Positions 35,247 through 44,850 of a stretch of DNA of 50,715 nucleotides are shown here, in pieces. Source of the stretch: a virus; the IMG/VR virus record IMGVR_UViG_3300043570_000972, positions 1 through 50,715 of that record; one strand, given 5' to 3'. The first letter of the stretch is position 1. Every line of letters begins with the position of its first letter. A program made the translations under genes and the position numbers. The notes under the pieces are model-generated. The model searched no databases. It was not told the origin of the DNA and saw nothing but the letters and a program-made list of their open reading frames with translations.

Positions 35247-36467
35247 CTACTTATCTTCATAGTCTTTGTATCTGTAGTATCCTTTGTCAAAATCAACCTG
35301 GACAAGGAAGTCTCCCATAAATCCATTACGATTCTTTCTAAAGGCACATTCAATAATATCGCTGTTTGATGCTCTACCCAAAGCAATAACCCAGTCAGCA
35401 TCGTAGGCAATCTGTCTTGACCAAGCAGTTTGTCCAAGCGTAGGAACACCACTGAGATCGTTCACATCATCTGGGGTAGCAGATGAGATAGCAATGATTG
35501 GAACCTCTTCACCAATAGCCATTAGTTTAAGTTCTCTTGAAAGGTTCTTCATTCGTACCGTTTCATTATCTGACTTCTGATTAGGAGCCATTAACTGAAG
35601 GTAGTCAACAATTACAAAGTCTGGCTTGTATTGATCAATCTTTCCACGAAGAACAGAAGGATTAATTTCTCCACCTTGGTCATTAGAAATAATATGAAAC
35701 TCTGGCTTACCCTGTAAATGCTTAGCATGCCAAGCCTTAAGAGTATCTAGTTCAACATCTCCATTACTCAACTTGCGATGGGACCAAAGACCTTCGCCCA
35801 TAATAGTAAATACACGATTACGAACTTCTGTTTCTGACATCTCAAGTGAGATTACAAGGGGTGTCCTACCCTGTTTCCAGGCCTGTACAGCGAAGTATAG
35901 AGCCATCCACGACTTTCCTATACCTGGGTATGCTAGAAAGACTCCTAACTGCCCTGGCATAATTCCAGAAGGAAGATAGTTGTCAAAGCCTGGAAGGTTT
36001 GTTTTAATTCCAACATGACCTGCTGCTTGCTGTACCTTTAAGTTTTCAAAGTAAGCAACTGCTGACTCAAGGTCAGTCACATCAATGTCACGAATGGCTG
36101 CAGTATTTTTCTTTAACTCGGAGGTCTGTGTAATTAAATCATTTAAGGCAACTGAGCCTTGGTTGTTTTGAACATTGCCTGCTGCGGATCTTAGAATATC
36201 TTTTAGGCTATCATTCAAGTATTCCCCCTGTAACTCTTCAAGGTGATGTTTGGTTGCTCCTACATTTGCTATCGGAGCAAAGTCTCTAAACTTTTCTGTA
36301 ACAAGTTCTGCAGGTGGAAGTGACTTATTATTTTCAAAGTATAGTCTTATAAAGTTCCAGATATCTCCGTGAGTCCTCAGAAGATTGTCAACATTGGCTT
36401 GTAATAATACGTGGATCTGTTTATCTTGAAGAACTGCAGTAATTAGTTTAGACTCTGTATTATTCAC
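35247..36467 (-). CDS. dnaB: Replicative DnaB-like helicase
   Basis: 406 residues starting at GTG 36467 (overlaps the upstream stop). N-terminal helical domain, then RecA-like motor: LPSGIMPGQLGVFLAYPGIG with Walker A YPGIGKS (180-186), PLVISLEMSETEVRNR, FVIVDYLQLMAP (Walker B) and the VPIIAISSATP motif. The C-terminus has AFRKNRNGFMGDF (arginine finger region). It unwinds DNA ahead of DnaE. A homolog of T7/T4-type helicases without the primase. Confidence 0.9.
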   Translation of the reverse strand: MNNTESKLITAVLQDKQIHVLLQANVDNLLRTHGDIWNFIRLYFENNKSLPPAELVTEKFRDFAPIANVGATKHHLEELQGEYLNDSLKDILRSAAGNVQNNQGSVALNDLITQTSELKKNTAAIRDIDVTDLESAVAYFENLKVQQAAGHVGIKTNLPGFDNYLPSGIMPGQLGVFLAYPGIGKSWMALYFAVQAWKQGRTPLVISLEMSETEVRNRVFTIMGEGLWSHRKLSNGDVELDTLKAWHAKHLQGKPEFHIISNDQGGEINPSVLRGKIDQYKPDFVIVDYLQLMAPNQKSDNETVRMKNLSRELKLMAIGEEVPIIAISSATPDDVNDLSGVPTLGQTAWSRQIAYDADWVIALGRASNSDIIECAFRKNRNGFMGDFLVQVDFDKGYYRYKDYEDK

Positions 36468-36768
36468 TTAGCCACTCCTTTGCCATTCTTCTACGCTCTG
36501 CTCTCTCGTTGTCATCTCTGCTTTTATCTTTTTGTGCTTGTAAAATCTTTTCTGCATTATATGCAAAGTAATTCCAAGATGGATTCTCTGCAACCTTAAA
36601 GTAATACTCAAGTATATCGTAACACCCTGAAATTCCGTATGATTCAACTAGGGCATCTGAAGCCCACTGTTCTACATTTAGATTAAGAGATGGCTTTGAT
36701 TCGTACCTTGCGGTATGATACTTGCTGTATCTTGAAAGCAAAGCCATTCGGTCTTTGCGCTCAGCCAT
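36460..36768 (-). CDS. Hypothetical protein upstream of DnaB (possible loader)
   Basis: 102 residues, helical: LLSRYSKYHTARYESKPSLN, QWASDALVESYGISGCYDI, LEYYFKVAENPSWNYFAY and a basic Arg-rich end. Its position directly before dnaB, with 8-nt overlap, and the YYF...W pattern suggest a helicase-associated or loader protein. Not proven. Confidence 0.6.
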   Translation of the reverse strand: MAERKDRMALLSRYSKYHTARYESKPSLNLNVEQWASDALVESYGISGCYDILEYYFKVAENPSWNYFAYNAEKILQAQKDKSRDDNERAERRRMAKEWLSE

Positions 36769-36974
36769 TATTCGTTAATCTCTGCCTTTGCTTCGTTAAT
36801 CTTGTCGGTTAACTTGTCTTCAACAAACTTGTAGACTCGCTCAAAAGCCTGGTCTGCAGTTTCTCCATTACGTCTTGTGTCAACTACCCCAAGGTCAAGC
36901 CTTAGCGATTGAAAGTTTCCTAGGTTAAGCGTGTATCCAAGTGTAACAGATACCTTTGTGTCTTCGTTTTCCAT
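36768..36974 (-). CDS. Hypothetical protein
   Basis: 68 residues from ATG 36974 (GAAGGGTATGAA ribosome site); a longer frame would overlap the upstream regulator. KVSVTLGYTLNLGNFQSLRL and AFERVYKFVEDKL suggest a small beta-alpha protein. A similar unit occurs in other actinophages by memory; function unknown. Confidence 0.6.
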   Translation of the reverse strand: MENEDTKVSVTLGYTLNLGNFQSLRLDLGVVDTRRNGETADQAFERVYKFVEDKLTDKINEAKAEINE

Positions 36975-36987
36975 TTCATACCCTTCG

Positions 36988-37530
36988 TTAAATGGACTCG
37001 CTCCAGATTGGAACGAACTGTCCGTCTTCTGTTCTCCTATATGTAAGTATACCATCGCCCATTCTTCGTGTCAACTCTTGCTTGCTGGGCGTAATATCAT
37101 TAGTAATTAATTTATCTTTTCTTGGTCTACCAATATGGTGTGTAGCAAGTATATCACGAATGTCTCTTACCTGCGATTCTGAATAGTATGACCTTACCTG
37201 AAAACCTCTTGCACCACCTTTTTGAGATCCCATTGGAAAAGGAATAACGCCCCTTTTCATTAAGTCTGGCATATATTTTTTATGACGATTAACTAAATCA
37301 GCAGTCTCTCTAACTGTGTATGCTCGTTCTCTTTTCTTTTTAAAATCACTAATTAAACAACTTTCAATTTGATCTTTTGTAATATTATAAACAGACATAA
37401 TACCATTAGATTTATTTAGGTGATAAACTCTAACAAGGTCTCCATTTAAGAACCAAACCTTTTTGTTCCCTGGAATTACAGGGAGGACATTGTAGCCTTC
37501 GCTCTCAATACTTCCTTTTTTAACAGCCAT
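36988..37530 (-). CDS. MerR-like DNA-binding protein with AT-hook
   Basis: 180 residues. AYTVRETADLVNRHKKYMPD, LMKRGVIPFP and YYSESQVRDIRDIL form a MerR/excisionase-type winged helix (about 90-150). HHIGRPRKDKL contains the AT-hook core GRPRK, fitting an AT-rich genome. A GGAGGGGTC ribosome site precedes the ATG. Probably a transcription or replication regulator of the - strand operon. Confidence 0.68.
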   Translation of the reverse strand: MAVKKGSIESEGYNVLPVIPGNKKVWFLNGDLVRVYHLNKSNGIMSVYNITKDQIESCLISDFKKKRERAYTVRETADLVNRHKKYMPDLMKRGVIPFPMGSQKGGARGFQVRSYYSESQVRDIRDILATHHIGRPRKDKLITNDITPSKQELTRRMGDGILTYRRTEDGQFVPIWSESI

Positions 37531-37667
37531 GACCCCTCCGCATAACTTTCTGGTGGATTATAAAAATTTCTTGATCCACACATCATACAGTAAGTTTCAA
37601 GATGTCCAATTGTACTGTATTGTCTGTCAAGAAACATTCTCCCATTACATTTTTTACATTTTAGCAT
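37476..37667 (-). CDS. Zinc-ribbon protein
   Basis: 63 residues: CKKCNGRMFLDRQ and YCMMCGSRNF give a two-CxxC zinc ribbon. It shares a base with the tail gene stop upstream and overlaps the MerR-like gene by 55 nt. Possibly transcription related. Confidence 0.65.
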   Translation of the reverse strand: MLKCKKCNGRMFLDRQYSTIGHLETYCMMCGSRNFYNPPESYAEGSWLLKKEVLRAKATMSSL

Positions 37668-38110
37668 TAATTAGGTACGCCAATAATAATTAAGTTAACA
37701 TCAATCGCTAGATCTCCAGATGTATTAAATTTTACAACACCTTCAAGTCCAGAAGTTGTTATGTTTTTTAAAACAATTGTAACATTTTTACCAGCAACTG
37801 TATTTCCCGTATTGATTGCTGTTGCAGTTGCAATTGGAGCATACTTAAATTCTCCAGGAAAAGAATACGTAAAAGACTTTTCTTCTCCAGCAGTAATTGT
37901 TCCGCTACTTACTACACGAACATTACCACCAATGACTCTGGCCTCACTACCTTTAATATTTTGTCTACCAGCATTCGGGGTGTCAATTGATGTATACTTG
38001 TAAGTTGCTGGAGATATAGCAGAGGATAACTCATTAATCACTTGTGCTAATTGAGAAATATAAGTTACATCTAGTGGTTGCCCACGCTCAGGTAAAGGGA
38101 TTTTTGCCAT
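37667..38110 (-). CDS. Minor tail/structural protein (probable)
   Basis: 147 residues. IPLPERGQPLDVTYISQLAQVINELSSAI is a helical N-terminus typical of phage structural proteins; the rest is beta-rich (YKYTSIDTP, SFTYSFPGEFKYAPIATATA). TATAAT lies six bases before the ATG and overlaps the upstream stop, so it may have its own leaderless promoter. Context: the last of the tail block. Confidence 0.58.
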   Translation of the reverse strand: MAKIPLPERGQPLDVTYISQLAQVINELSSAISPATYKYTSIDTPNAGRQNIKGSEARVIGGNVRVVSSGTITAGEEKSFTYSFPGEFKYAPIATATAINTGNTVAGKNVTIVLKNITTSGLEGVVKFNTSGDLAIDVNLIIIGVPN

Positions 38111-38117
38111 AATACTA

Positions 38118-38588
38118 TTATACCACTAGGCTTACTGGATCAGACTCAAAAAGTGTAGCCTTAATAAACCTTTGTTTGGGAAATGTCGGGACTTGAAGTG
38201 CAAACATTGCTGTATTGTATCCTGATGGAACTAAAATTGTGTATGAGGATGTCTGGATAGATGCAACATACTGAAAATCATCTGTACCCCATTTAACATA
38301 CAAATCAAAATCAGATTTTAAATTTGCTGGAGGAGCCCAGACAAGGTTAATAATTTCTTTGTTTGCGCTTGTCACTACAGAATGTGAAATCCAAGGCTCT
38401 GGTGTTGGCAGCAATTCTCTATCTATTTCAGGCTCAACATTAATTTTATATCTTGGAGACCAATGAGAATTTCTATTTCTATCTTCAGAAACTATTCTAT
38501 ATCTAACTAAATAATTTTGTAAGACTCCACTAAACGCTGGAAGATCTTGTTTTTTAATTATTACTTTTTTTACTATCGGGTTTGACAT
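38118..38588 (-). CDS. Tail-associated protein, fibronectin-like
   Basis: 156 residues, beta-rich; RYRIVSEDRNRNSHWSPRY and NLVWAPPANLKSDFDLYVKW read as two Fn3-like strands sets. FPKQRFIKATLFES near the end. Shares a base with the next upstream gene. Likely a tail or adhesin component. Confidence 0.58.
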   Translation of the reverse strand: MSNPIVKKVIIKKQDLPAFSGVLQNYLVRYRIVSEDRNRNSHWSPRYKINVEPEIDRELLPTPEPWISHSVVTSANKEIINLVWAPPANLKSDFDLYVKWGTDDFQYVASIQTSSYTILVPSGYNTAMFALQVPTFPKQRFIKATLFESDPVSLVV

Positions 38589-39949
38589 TAAAGAACATCC
38601 ATCCCAAACCTAAACTCAATATGGTTTGTAGTGTTTGCGTTCTTTACAATAGTTTCTGAGTTAGTATTTTTAATTACAGAGTAACCAGACAAACCATAAA
38701 CTGGATTAGAAGAAGTAATGTTTTCTAATCTTAGCGCATCTAAGCAAACATAGTAGTCATCGCTTGGAGATGCAATCTGTACTGTTGGAGACACTGCAGT
38801 TGAAGATACTGTTGTTCCTGCTTTGTTGTACTTTATGGTAGTTGATGTAACTTCTGTAATTTCAAATGTACCGTCAAACCTTTCAGAGTTTCCCAAACCA
38901 GCAACAATAATTTTGTCTCCTACAGCAAAACTATGATTCGCAGAAGTTGTTAAGGTTACAACAGTAGAGGTTGCAGATTTATTACTAACCAATGCAGTTC
39001 CTTTTATTACTGTAGCATAAAACTTTACAACATCAACAACCTTCCAAGTAAACCCAGTTGTTTTAACTAAGTCTTCAAGAGCAACTGAAGAAACAAAATA
39101 TCTATTTGTTGCAAAATCAACACCTGCGTCTGTTTCTTTTATTGCTACCCCAAGTCTTGCGTACTGTGCTCCTGTAGCATTTGCCTCATCTGTATCGGAA
39201 AATTCAACAAGAATTCTTACTTCGTCTGGCTGGACTACAGACTCTCCATCTTTATTTATAACAGAAAATGCAAGTTTGAGTTGATCAGTAGGAGCATTCT
39301 TATCAAAGTCAAGGCTTGCTCCAGTTAAATGTATATGGTTTGATTCTGCTGCAATGCCAACTACTCCACTTGTAAGAGATAGATTGCTCGTATTTCCTCT
39401 TAAAACCATTATGTTATTTAAGAATCTACATCTTTCATACCGATCAAGTCTACTTGGTTCAGTAAAGGTTGGGTTATCTGCGTTTGTTTGAAATACTGTA
39501 TTTGTTGTGCTTATAACGTTGTCTGGTGGAGTTGAACCTGAGTCTAAGCGTGTATAAATTGACGGAATTGCAACAGCACTATTTTGATTATGATACTCCC
39601 AATTTTCTGCTCCACTAAAAGAGTAGATGGTTTTGCTATCATACGCTCCTGCACTTGGGTTAGCACCAGCAGACCAAACACCCACCTCAGTTATTTCATA
39701 TCGTTCTGCTGTTGGAAGTTCTGCTGTAAAAACAATTTTTGATTGACCACCTTCAGTAACATAGCCACGAGAGGTTATTGGAACACGAAACATTTCAAAA
39801 TCTAAAGATTCTTTTAGTGAGTAGTCTCCAAGTGTTCCATCGGAGGCAAGTGGTTTTGCTCCACATCCAATAGCAATATGTGAAGCATAGGCAGGAGCCT
39901 GCCCAATAAGATATTTAGCCAAAATATTTTTACCTATATTAGTTATCAT
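38588..39949 (-). CDS. Tail fibre/baseplate-type protein
   Basis: 453 residues. NIGKNILAKYLIGQAPAYAS followed by AIGCGA and VFTAELPTAERYEITEVGVWS resembles tail-fibre or baseplate proteins with a capping N-terminal domain. A repeated beta unit (SATSTVVTLTTSANHSFAVG, DKIIVAGLGNSERFDGTFEI) sits near 320-390. GAGGAG ribosome site. Receptor-binding candidate. Confidence 0.62.
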   Translation of the reverse strand: MITNIGKNILAKYLIGQAPAYASHIAIGCGAKPLASDGTLGDYSLKESLDFEMFRVPITSRGYVTEGGQSKIVFTAELPTAERYEITEVGVWSAGANPSAGAYDSKTIYSFSGAENWEYHNQNSAVAIPSIYTRLDSGSTPPDNVISTTNTVFQTNADNPTFTEPSRLDRYERCRFLNNIMVLRGNTSNLSLTSGVVGIAAESNHIHLTGASLDFDKNAPTDQLKLAFSVINKDGESVVQPDEVRILVEFSDTDEANATGAQYARLGVAIKETDAGVDFATNRYFVSSVALEDLVKTTGFTWKVVDVVKFYATVIKGTALVSNKSATSTVVTLTTSANHSFAVGDKIIVAGLGNSERFDGTFEITEVTSTTIKYNKAGTTVSSTAVSPTVQIASPSDDYYVCLDALRLENITSSNPVYGLSGYSVIKNTNSETIVKNANTTNHIEFRFGMDVL

Positions 39950-40561
39950 TTATAACTCCTCTTCATATATTGTACCATTAAGTATATCTCCATCAGTTAA
40001 TATTTCTACATCTACCTGCTCATCAGGCTCAAGTGATGAAACATTTATAATAAGATCTCCAGTAGTTGGATCTATGTATACGACCTCTTCATTTGGGCCT
40101 GTTCCATAGGCTGGTAATTTTAACTCTAACCTTATGGGAAAGTTTTTAAAATATGTGTCTAAAGTATTTTCAATTTTAATAATGTTGTTTGGGTTGTACT
40201 GTATGTATAAGTCTTTTAGATTTTTAATAGGGCTATACAAAACGTCTTGACCATTAACAATATCGTTTCTTGAAATATTAATTAATTCTTGTCCCCCAAT
40301 ATTTTCAAAAATTAAATCTACCATTATCTCGTCTGCAAGAATTGGATTGCCTAAAGCAACTAGCGCTGGTGTTGCAGCCTTAACAGAGTCATCTAGAGAT
40401 GTTCTACTTGTTTCTCCAGATTGGCTTGCTGCTGATTGATTTGCTGCTGGTTGATCTGCTACTGGAGTTAGGCCTATGCCAAGATTTGGATTTGCCCAAC
40501 CCCATATTGTCAAAGGATTTCCGCCTGCAATATTTGCTGTTGCCGATACGTATTCTGCCAT
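39950..40561 (-). CDS. Structural (tail) protein
   Basis: 203 residues; N-terminal Ala/Asn/Gln-rich segment (PVADQPAANQSAASQSGETS), then a beta-rich region including RLELKLPAYGTGPNEEVVYI and an acidic end. One base before the next gene and one-base overlap with the large tail gene. Function by context. Confidence 0.58.
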   Translation of the reverse strand: MAEYVSATANIAGGNPLTIWGWANPNLGIGLTPVADQPAANQSAASQSGETSRTSLDDSVKAATPALVALGNPILADEIMVDLIFENIGGQELINISRNDIVNGQDVLYSPIKNLKDLYIQYNPNNIIKIENTLDTYFKNFPIRLELKLPAYGTGPNEEVVYIDPTTGDLIINVSSLEPDEQVDVEILTDGDILNGTIYEEEL

Positions 40562-43500
40562 TACACTACCTCGCTTAAAAATATTGTCATTGATGGACCA
40601 CTTTGATCTTTGGAGTACTCTATATTATACACAACAAACCTACTGTCTTTTGGTGCAACTTTATCTATTCCTTTATCAGTGTAGTCTACTGTAACAATAT
40701 CTCCCAATTGAATCATCGGGTTTGCAAAAATCTTAACTCCAACTGACTTTCTTGGTTTCATTATTTTTTCAATAACCCAAGACATTAAGTTTTCTGCTGC
40801 ATCCTGTGACTGAATATATGGAACTTCTAGTGTAAAATCTTTTTTACCATAAGTCATTCTGCTTAGTTTTATATCTTGATAATCTTTTTTAAACTTAAAA
40901 GGATTTGTAATTAAAGATGAATTAACAGTTTGCGGGTCGGCCAAGTTACTATTTTTTGAAAAATACTCATCAACTGTTAAGTCTCTATTTGATTCCTGAG
41001 TAAAAGCAATTCCCTGAATTCTTAAATAGTTTCCGCTACTTTCGTCTAGACTTAGTTGTGTGTCCGTTGAATTAAATACTAAAAACTCTGCCCCATAGGA
41101 TCCTGCTCTAAATCCAGAAACGGTGTATCCTTTTATTCTGTTAAATGTTGGAGATAGTTTTGCATACAATGCTGGATAGGCTTTGTCATATTTAATATTA
41201 AATGATGCTGCCTCTCTCATAATAGTTCCAAACTCTTCAAAGTACATGTCAAAAGCAGGTGGCTCAGCAGAACTTATTCCTGAAAGGTAGGAGTTTTGTA
41301 TGGCGCCACTCATAGCATACTTTTCAAATGAAGAGTTTGCACTAACTTCAGAATCTCCAAATGCTGAAGAGATTGGGGTATTGAGTTTAAAAGCAGTATT
41401 TTGTGAATAGTTATTTGCAAGAGCATAGATATTTTCAAACATAACTCTTGATGAACCACGAACAAATAGCGCCATATTATTGTATGCTGGCAATGGATCT
41501 TCATCGTCTACAGTTGCAATAAGATTATTATTTAAATATAAAAAGAACCTTCTTCGTGTTCCTAAATCCTGGTACTCAACAGACAAATCATAAACAGTTG
41601 GATTTTGTTCTGTTGCCATACGAGATTGACCAGTAAACTTTCCATCGTCAACTATAATATTTGCCAGACCTTCGTACAATTTAATTGGAATAGCAGATGA
41701 ACCAGAAGCCTTTATCTTATAAAACATTACATTATTTACATTTGTTTTTTCAGGATCTACTAAGTTGTTGGCACCTAAAGCAATAATTTCAAAGTAGTAT
41801 CCATTGTTTGTTGCTGGGTTAATCATTACTGCCATTCCTCCGCTCCCCCCAATGATACTAATATCTTTGTCTGGAGTTGTTCCTGGAACTGTAAAGTATG
41901 TAGATGCTCCGACAGGGGTTTGTCCTCTGTTGGCGTTATTCTCAATTTTTCCAATAAGCCTAAGTCTGGTTCCAAAATGTTTAAACTTGTTGTCTAACGG
42001 CTTATATACATAAGATATAAAATCTGTTGGAGACTCTGTAGTTGTAAACCCTGGACCATTCATAACTAATGCAGATGACTGAACAGTACCAACCTGTGTA
42101 GACAACATTGCATTTATGTTAGACTCTGAAATATATTTAGAAGACAATGTGTTTTTAATAATTCCATTTCTTGATGTTTTTTCTGCAAGTGTATTGTTTA
42201 TTCCTGCTGGACCAACTGTTGTTGTTGGCATGCCTTGATCTAACTTAAATAAATATTTTGACTCCATAGTACAACCACGTACGTTGGTATTGTTAGACCA
42301 GTATGAATCTATCCCCGCAGAATGTGAGGCAACCTTTGTTCCAAACTGTCCTCTTCCGTGTTTTGCTACTTCTCCATTTTTAAGTTTTGATATTCCAGAC
42401 ACTTCCTCGTAGTTTGGCTCAGCGTATATTCTTACTAAACCTGTAGGATACATTTTTCCATTAAACGGTAGTGATGAAAAATATTTTTCATATTCCTGAA
42501 CGCTGTTAATCCAAACATCGCCAGTGCCAGATATGTTATATTGAACTGCATCATACTTTATAATTTCTCCGTTAGAATAAAAGTATCCGTTATATCTTGT
42601 AATCCAGTAAACTGCCTCACCCAGATCTATCACATTGTTTACTATTGTATTATTCTTTACTGATGGTAAGTCTAAAGATAGGCTTGAGTTAAGTGGTATT
42701 GCACTTAGCATATAGGTTGATTGATTTCCAACTTCCCCGTTAATAGACTTGGTGTATTCGGTTCCACCAACCTCCCAAAGAAGAACTGGCTTATATATCC
42801 ATACCTTTTCGCTGTCTACAAGGCTTGCCTGCTTTATTGAACCAATAGATCTTTGTATATGCCTTGTGCTATAGACAATTTTTCCACCATTGTAAACTTC
42901 GTTTTCTTGAGAAGTAATTTCTAAAATATTTGACAACTTGACATTATTTCTTTCATTTTTAACTACCCCAGAATCATAAAAGTCTGTTGAGCCATAAAGG
43001 GTTAGATCTGTTTGTCTTTGGTCTTTTGATGGCATTATATAATCCTTGCTCATCATAACAAAGTTATTGTACTCGTCAAAGAACATGGCAGTCTGTGTTG
43101 ATACAGCGATATCTTCTAAGACTTTGGCAACACTTTTTCCTGGTGGAATAAAAAAGTACGGAATAACAATTTCTGATTCTTCTTCAACTCTTTTAAAAAC
43201 ATAGTTAGAAAACCCTATGGAGTCAAGAAGCAGTGATACTGCAGAACTTACAGAGGTGTTGGTTAGCAACATTTCTGGAGCAATCTGTGATTCAAAATAA
43301 AAATATAGATCTCTGAGATTTAAAGAAACGGTTTTTGATTGGTTGTCTAGTTTTGGAAATCCATCGGAGTACATAGTCTTGATTGGTAGGTAATACTCAG
43401 TTCCAGAATTATCTGTAATAACTTCATAAAGTTTAATTTGAATATTTTTAGAAACATACTTACTAATAATGCTTAAACTATTTGATGGATGAAAAGCATC

Positions 43501-44850
43501 ATCAAAATCAAATAAAGAAAGTGATCCTGTTGACGCAAGAAGTTGTCCTACTGGAAGACCGCTTGCTCCAAGATCAGAGGCGCTTTTGTTAACAGAAAAA
43601 CTTAATACCCTATCACTTAAATCGGAAACTAATCTTGGCGATAGTTCAATAAGATCAAAGGTAGAATCAAATTTATTCATTGTATCAATAATGACTCTTA
43701 TTCCAGAAATATACTCGAACTCTTTATACTTTGTTTGATTGTTCAATGTAAATGCGGGTGGATTAGTTAGATCTGTAACAAAATTTGTAAGAGTTCCAAC
43801 GGCAGAATCTTCAAGTGACCAACCATAAGATGGTATAAAAGTTTTCCAACTTCCCAAGTGCCATATATGATAAACACCTAGAGATGTACTATTTGAAATA
43901 ATTAAATATGCATCTCCCTCTTGGCCTTCTGTTGGTCTTAATGTCTCAGATGATAGTTCTGCAATAAATTTAAAATTATTTGAATATGCTTTTGGTACAA
44001 CTAATCCATAAGAAACTTCTACGTACCCATCAGATCCAAAGATTGGCTTGCCATCTTTTCTTCTCTCTTCATCAGAAAATGATATAGCATCAACCCAGGT
44101 ATTGTTTTTTAATACTTGAATCTTCCATTTTTTTGGAGTTGTTTGATTTACTTCGTTATAGTACGGGTCTAAAAATGTTTCAGAAGAGTTTGAAAATGTT
44201 CCGTAATCTAATTCCCCAATATTGGTTTGTGTTTTTACCACTATCCTGTTTGCTGGGACCATTTGTTTGTATACTACAAATGGAGCAGTGTCTTCTATTC
44301 TGTGTCTTCCATTAATAGTTTTGTTGGCAATTCCATATTCCGTACCGACTTCTGTTCTAAAAGAAGTCCAGTACTTAAAGGGATCATTCTTGTCTGACAT
44401 ATAGTACCTTGGTCTTTTTGCCATATTAATGTTTGGGTTGTGAATATATCTTCCATTTAAAAATGTTGCCTTGTTGATTCCAGATCTTGGTCTTTGATAA
44501 CTAAAGCAGTCTTCTAGTGAATAGAGCATCTTCATTTTTTCTTTAATGGGTTTTAATGTATTTGGAGTTTCATTATCTTCTGGATCTATTCCACCATCAA
44601 TAGTGATATCTGCATCTGTAGCACCAGTATAGTATTTAATTGCTCCAGCAGTAGTTCCAGAATCTAGTGGGTCAAAAGTGTTTGGAATTGTTCTGTATAC
44701 AGAGTCTTCTTGCATTGGTCTATATCTGTAGTTTCCTATTAAAGATATGTTTGTTGCAATATTCATATTCCATTCAGCGATCACTGATGATCTTGTTTGA
44801 ACAGAAGAGTTTGTTTCTATATAGTTTAATAAATCTTTATCTTGAAACAT
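40561..44850 (-). CDS. Large minor tail protein
   Basis: 1429 residues from ATG 44850, after GGAAGAGG and in TAATG overlap with the upstream stop. It is beta-rich throughout, with short blocks such as NGRYIHNPNINMAKRPRYYM, a lectin/concanavalin-like segment (QDLGTRRRFFLYLNNNLIAT), and a C-terminal IQLGDIVTVDYTDKGIDKV typical of tail-tip or baseplate proteins. Likely the tail-tip hub or fibre involved in adsorption. No peptidoglycan-hydrolase motif seen. Confidence 0.7.
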   Translation of the reverse strand: MFQDKDLLNYIETNSSVQTRSSVIAEWNMNIATNISLIGNYRYRPMQEDSVYRTIPNTFDPLDSGTTAGAIKYYTGATDADITIDGGIDPEDNETPNTLKPIKEKMKMLYSLEDCFSYQRPRSGINKATFLNGRYIHNPNINMAKRPRYYMSDKNDPFKYWTSFRTEVGTEYGIANKTINGRHRIEDTAPFVVYKQMVPANRIVVKTQTNIGELDYGTFSNSSETFLDPYYNEVNQTTPKKWKIQVLKNNTWVDAISFSDEERRKDGKPIFGSDGYVEVSYGLVVPKAYSNNFKFIAELSSETLRPTEGQEGDAYLIISNSTSLGVYHIWHLGSWKTFIPSYGWSLEDSAVGTLTNFVTDLTNPPAFTLNNQTKYKEFEYISGIRVIIDTMNKFDSTFDLIELSPRLVSDLSDRVLSFSVNKSASDLGASGLPVGQLLASTGSLSLFDFDDAFHPSNSLSIISKYVSKNIQIKLYEVITDNSGTEYYLPIKTMYSDGFPKLDNQSKTVSLNLRDLYFYFESQIAPEMLLTNTSVSSAVSLLLDSIGFSNYVFKRVEEESEIVIPYFFIPPGKSVAKVLEDIAVSTQTAMFFDEYNNFVMMSKDYIMPSKDQRQTDLTLYGSTDFYDSGVVKNERNNVKLSNILEITSQENEVYNGGKIVYSTRHIQRSIGSIKQASLVDSEKVWIYKPVLLWEVGGTEYTKSINGEVGNQSTYMLSAIPLNSSLSLDLPSVKNNTIVNNVIDLGEAVYWITRYNGYFYSNGEIIKYDAVQYNISGTGDVWINSVQEYEKYFSSLPFNGKMYPTGLVRIYAEPNYEEVSGISKLKNGEVAKHGRGQFGTKVASHSAGIDSYWSNNTNVRGCTMESKYLFKLDQGMPTTTVGPAGINNTLAEKTSRNGIIKNTLSSKYISESNINAMLSTQVGTVQSSALVMNGPGFTTTESPTDFISYVYKPLDNKFKHFGTRLRLIGKIENNANRGQTPVGASTYFTVPGTTPDKDISIIGGSGGMAVMINPATNNGYYFEIIALGANNLVDPEKTNVNNVMFYKIKASGSSAIPIKLYEGLANIIVDDGKFTGQSRMATEQNPTVYDLSVEYQDLGTRRRFFLYLNNNLIATVDDEDPLPAYNNMALFVRGSSRVMFENIYALANNYSQNTAFKLNTPISSAFGDSEVSANSSFEKYAMSGAIQNSYLSGISSAEPPAFDMYFEEFGTIMREAASFNIKYDKAYPALYAKLSPTFNRIKGYTVSGFRAGSYGAEFLVFNSTDTQLSLDESSGNYLRIQGIAFTQESNRDLTVDEYFSKNSNLADPQTVNSSLITNPFKFKKDYQDIKLSRMTYGKKDFTLEVPYIQSQDAAENLMSWVIEKIMKPRKSVGVKIFANPMIQLGDIVTVDYTDKGIDKVAPKDSRFVVYNIEYSKDQSGPSMTIFLSEVV

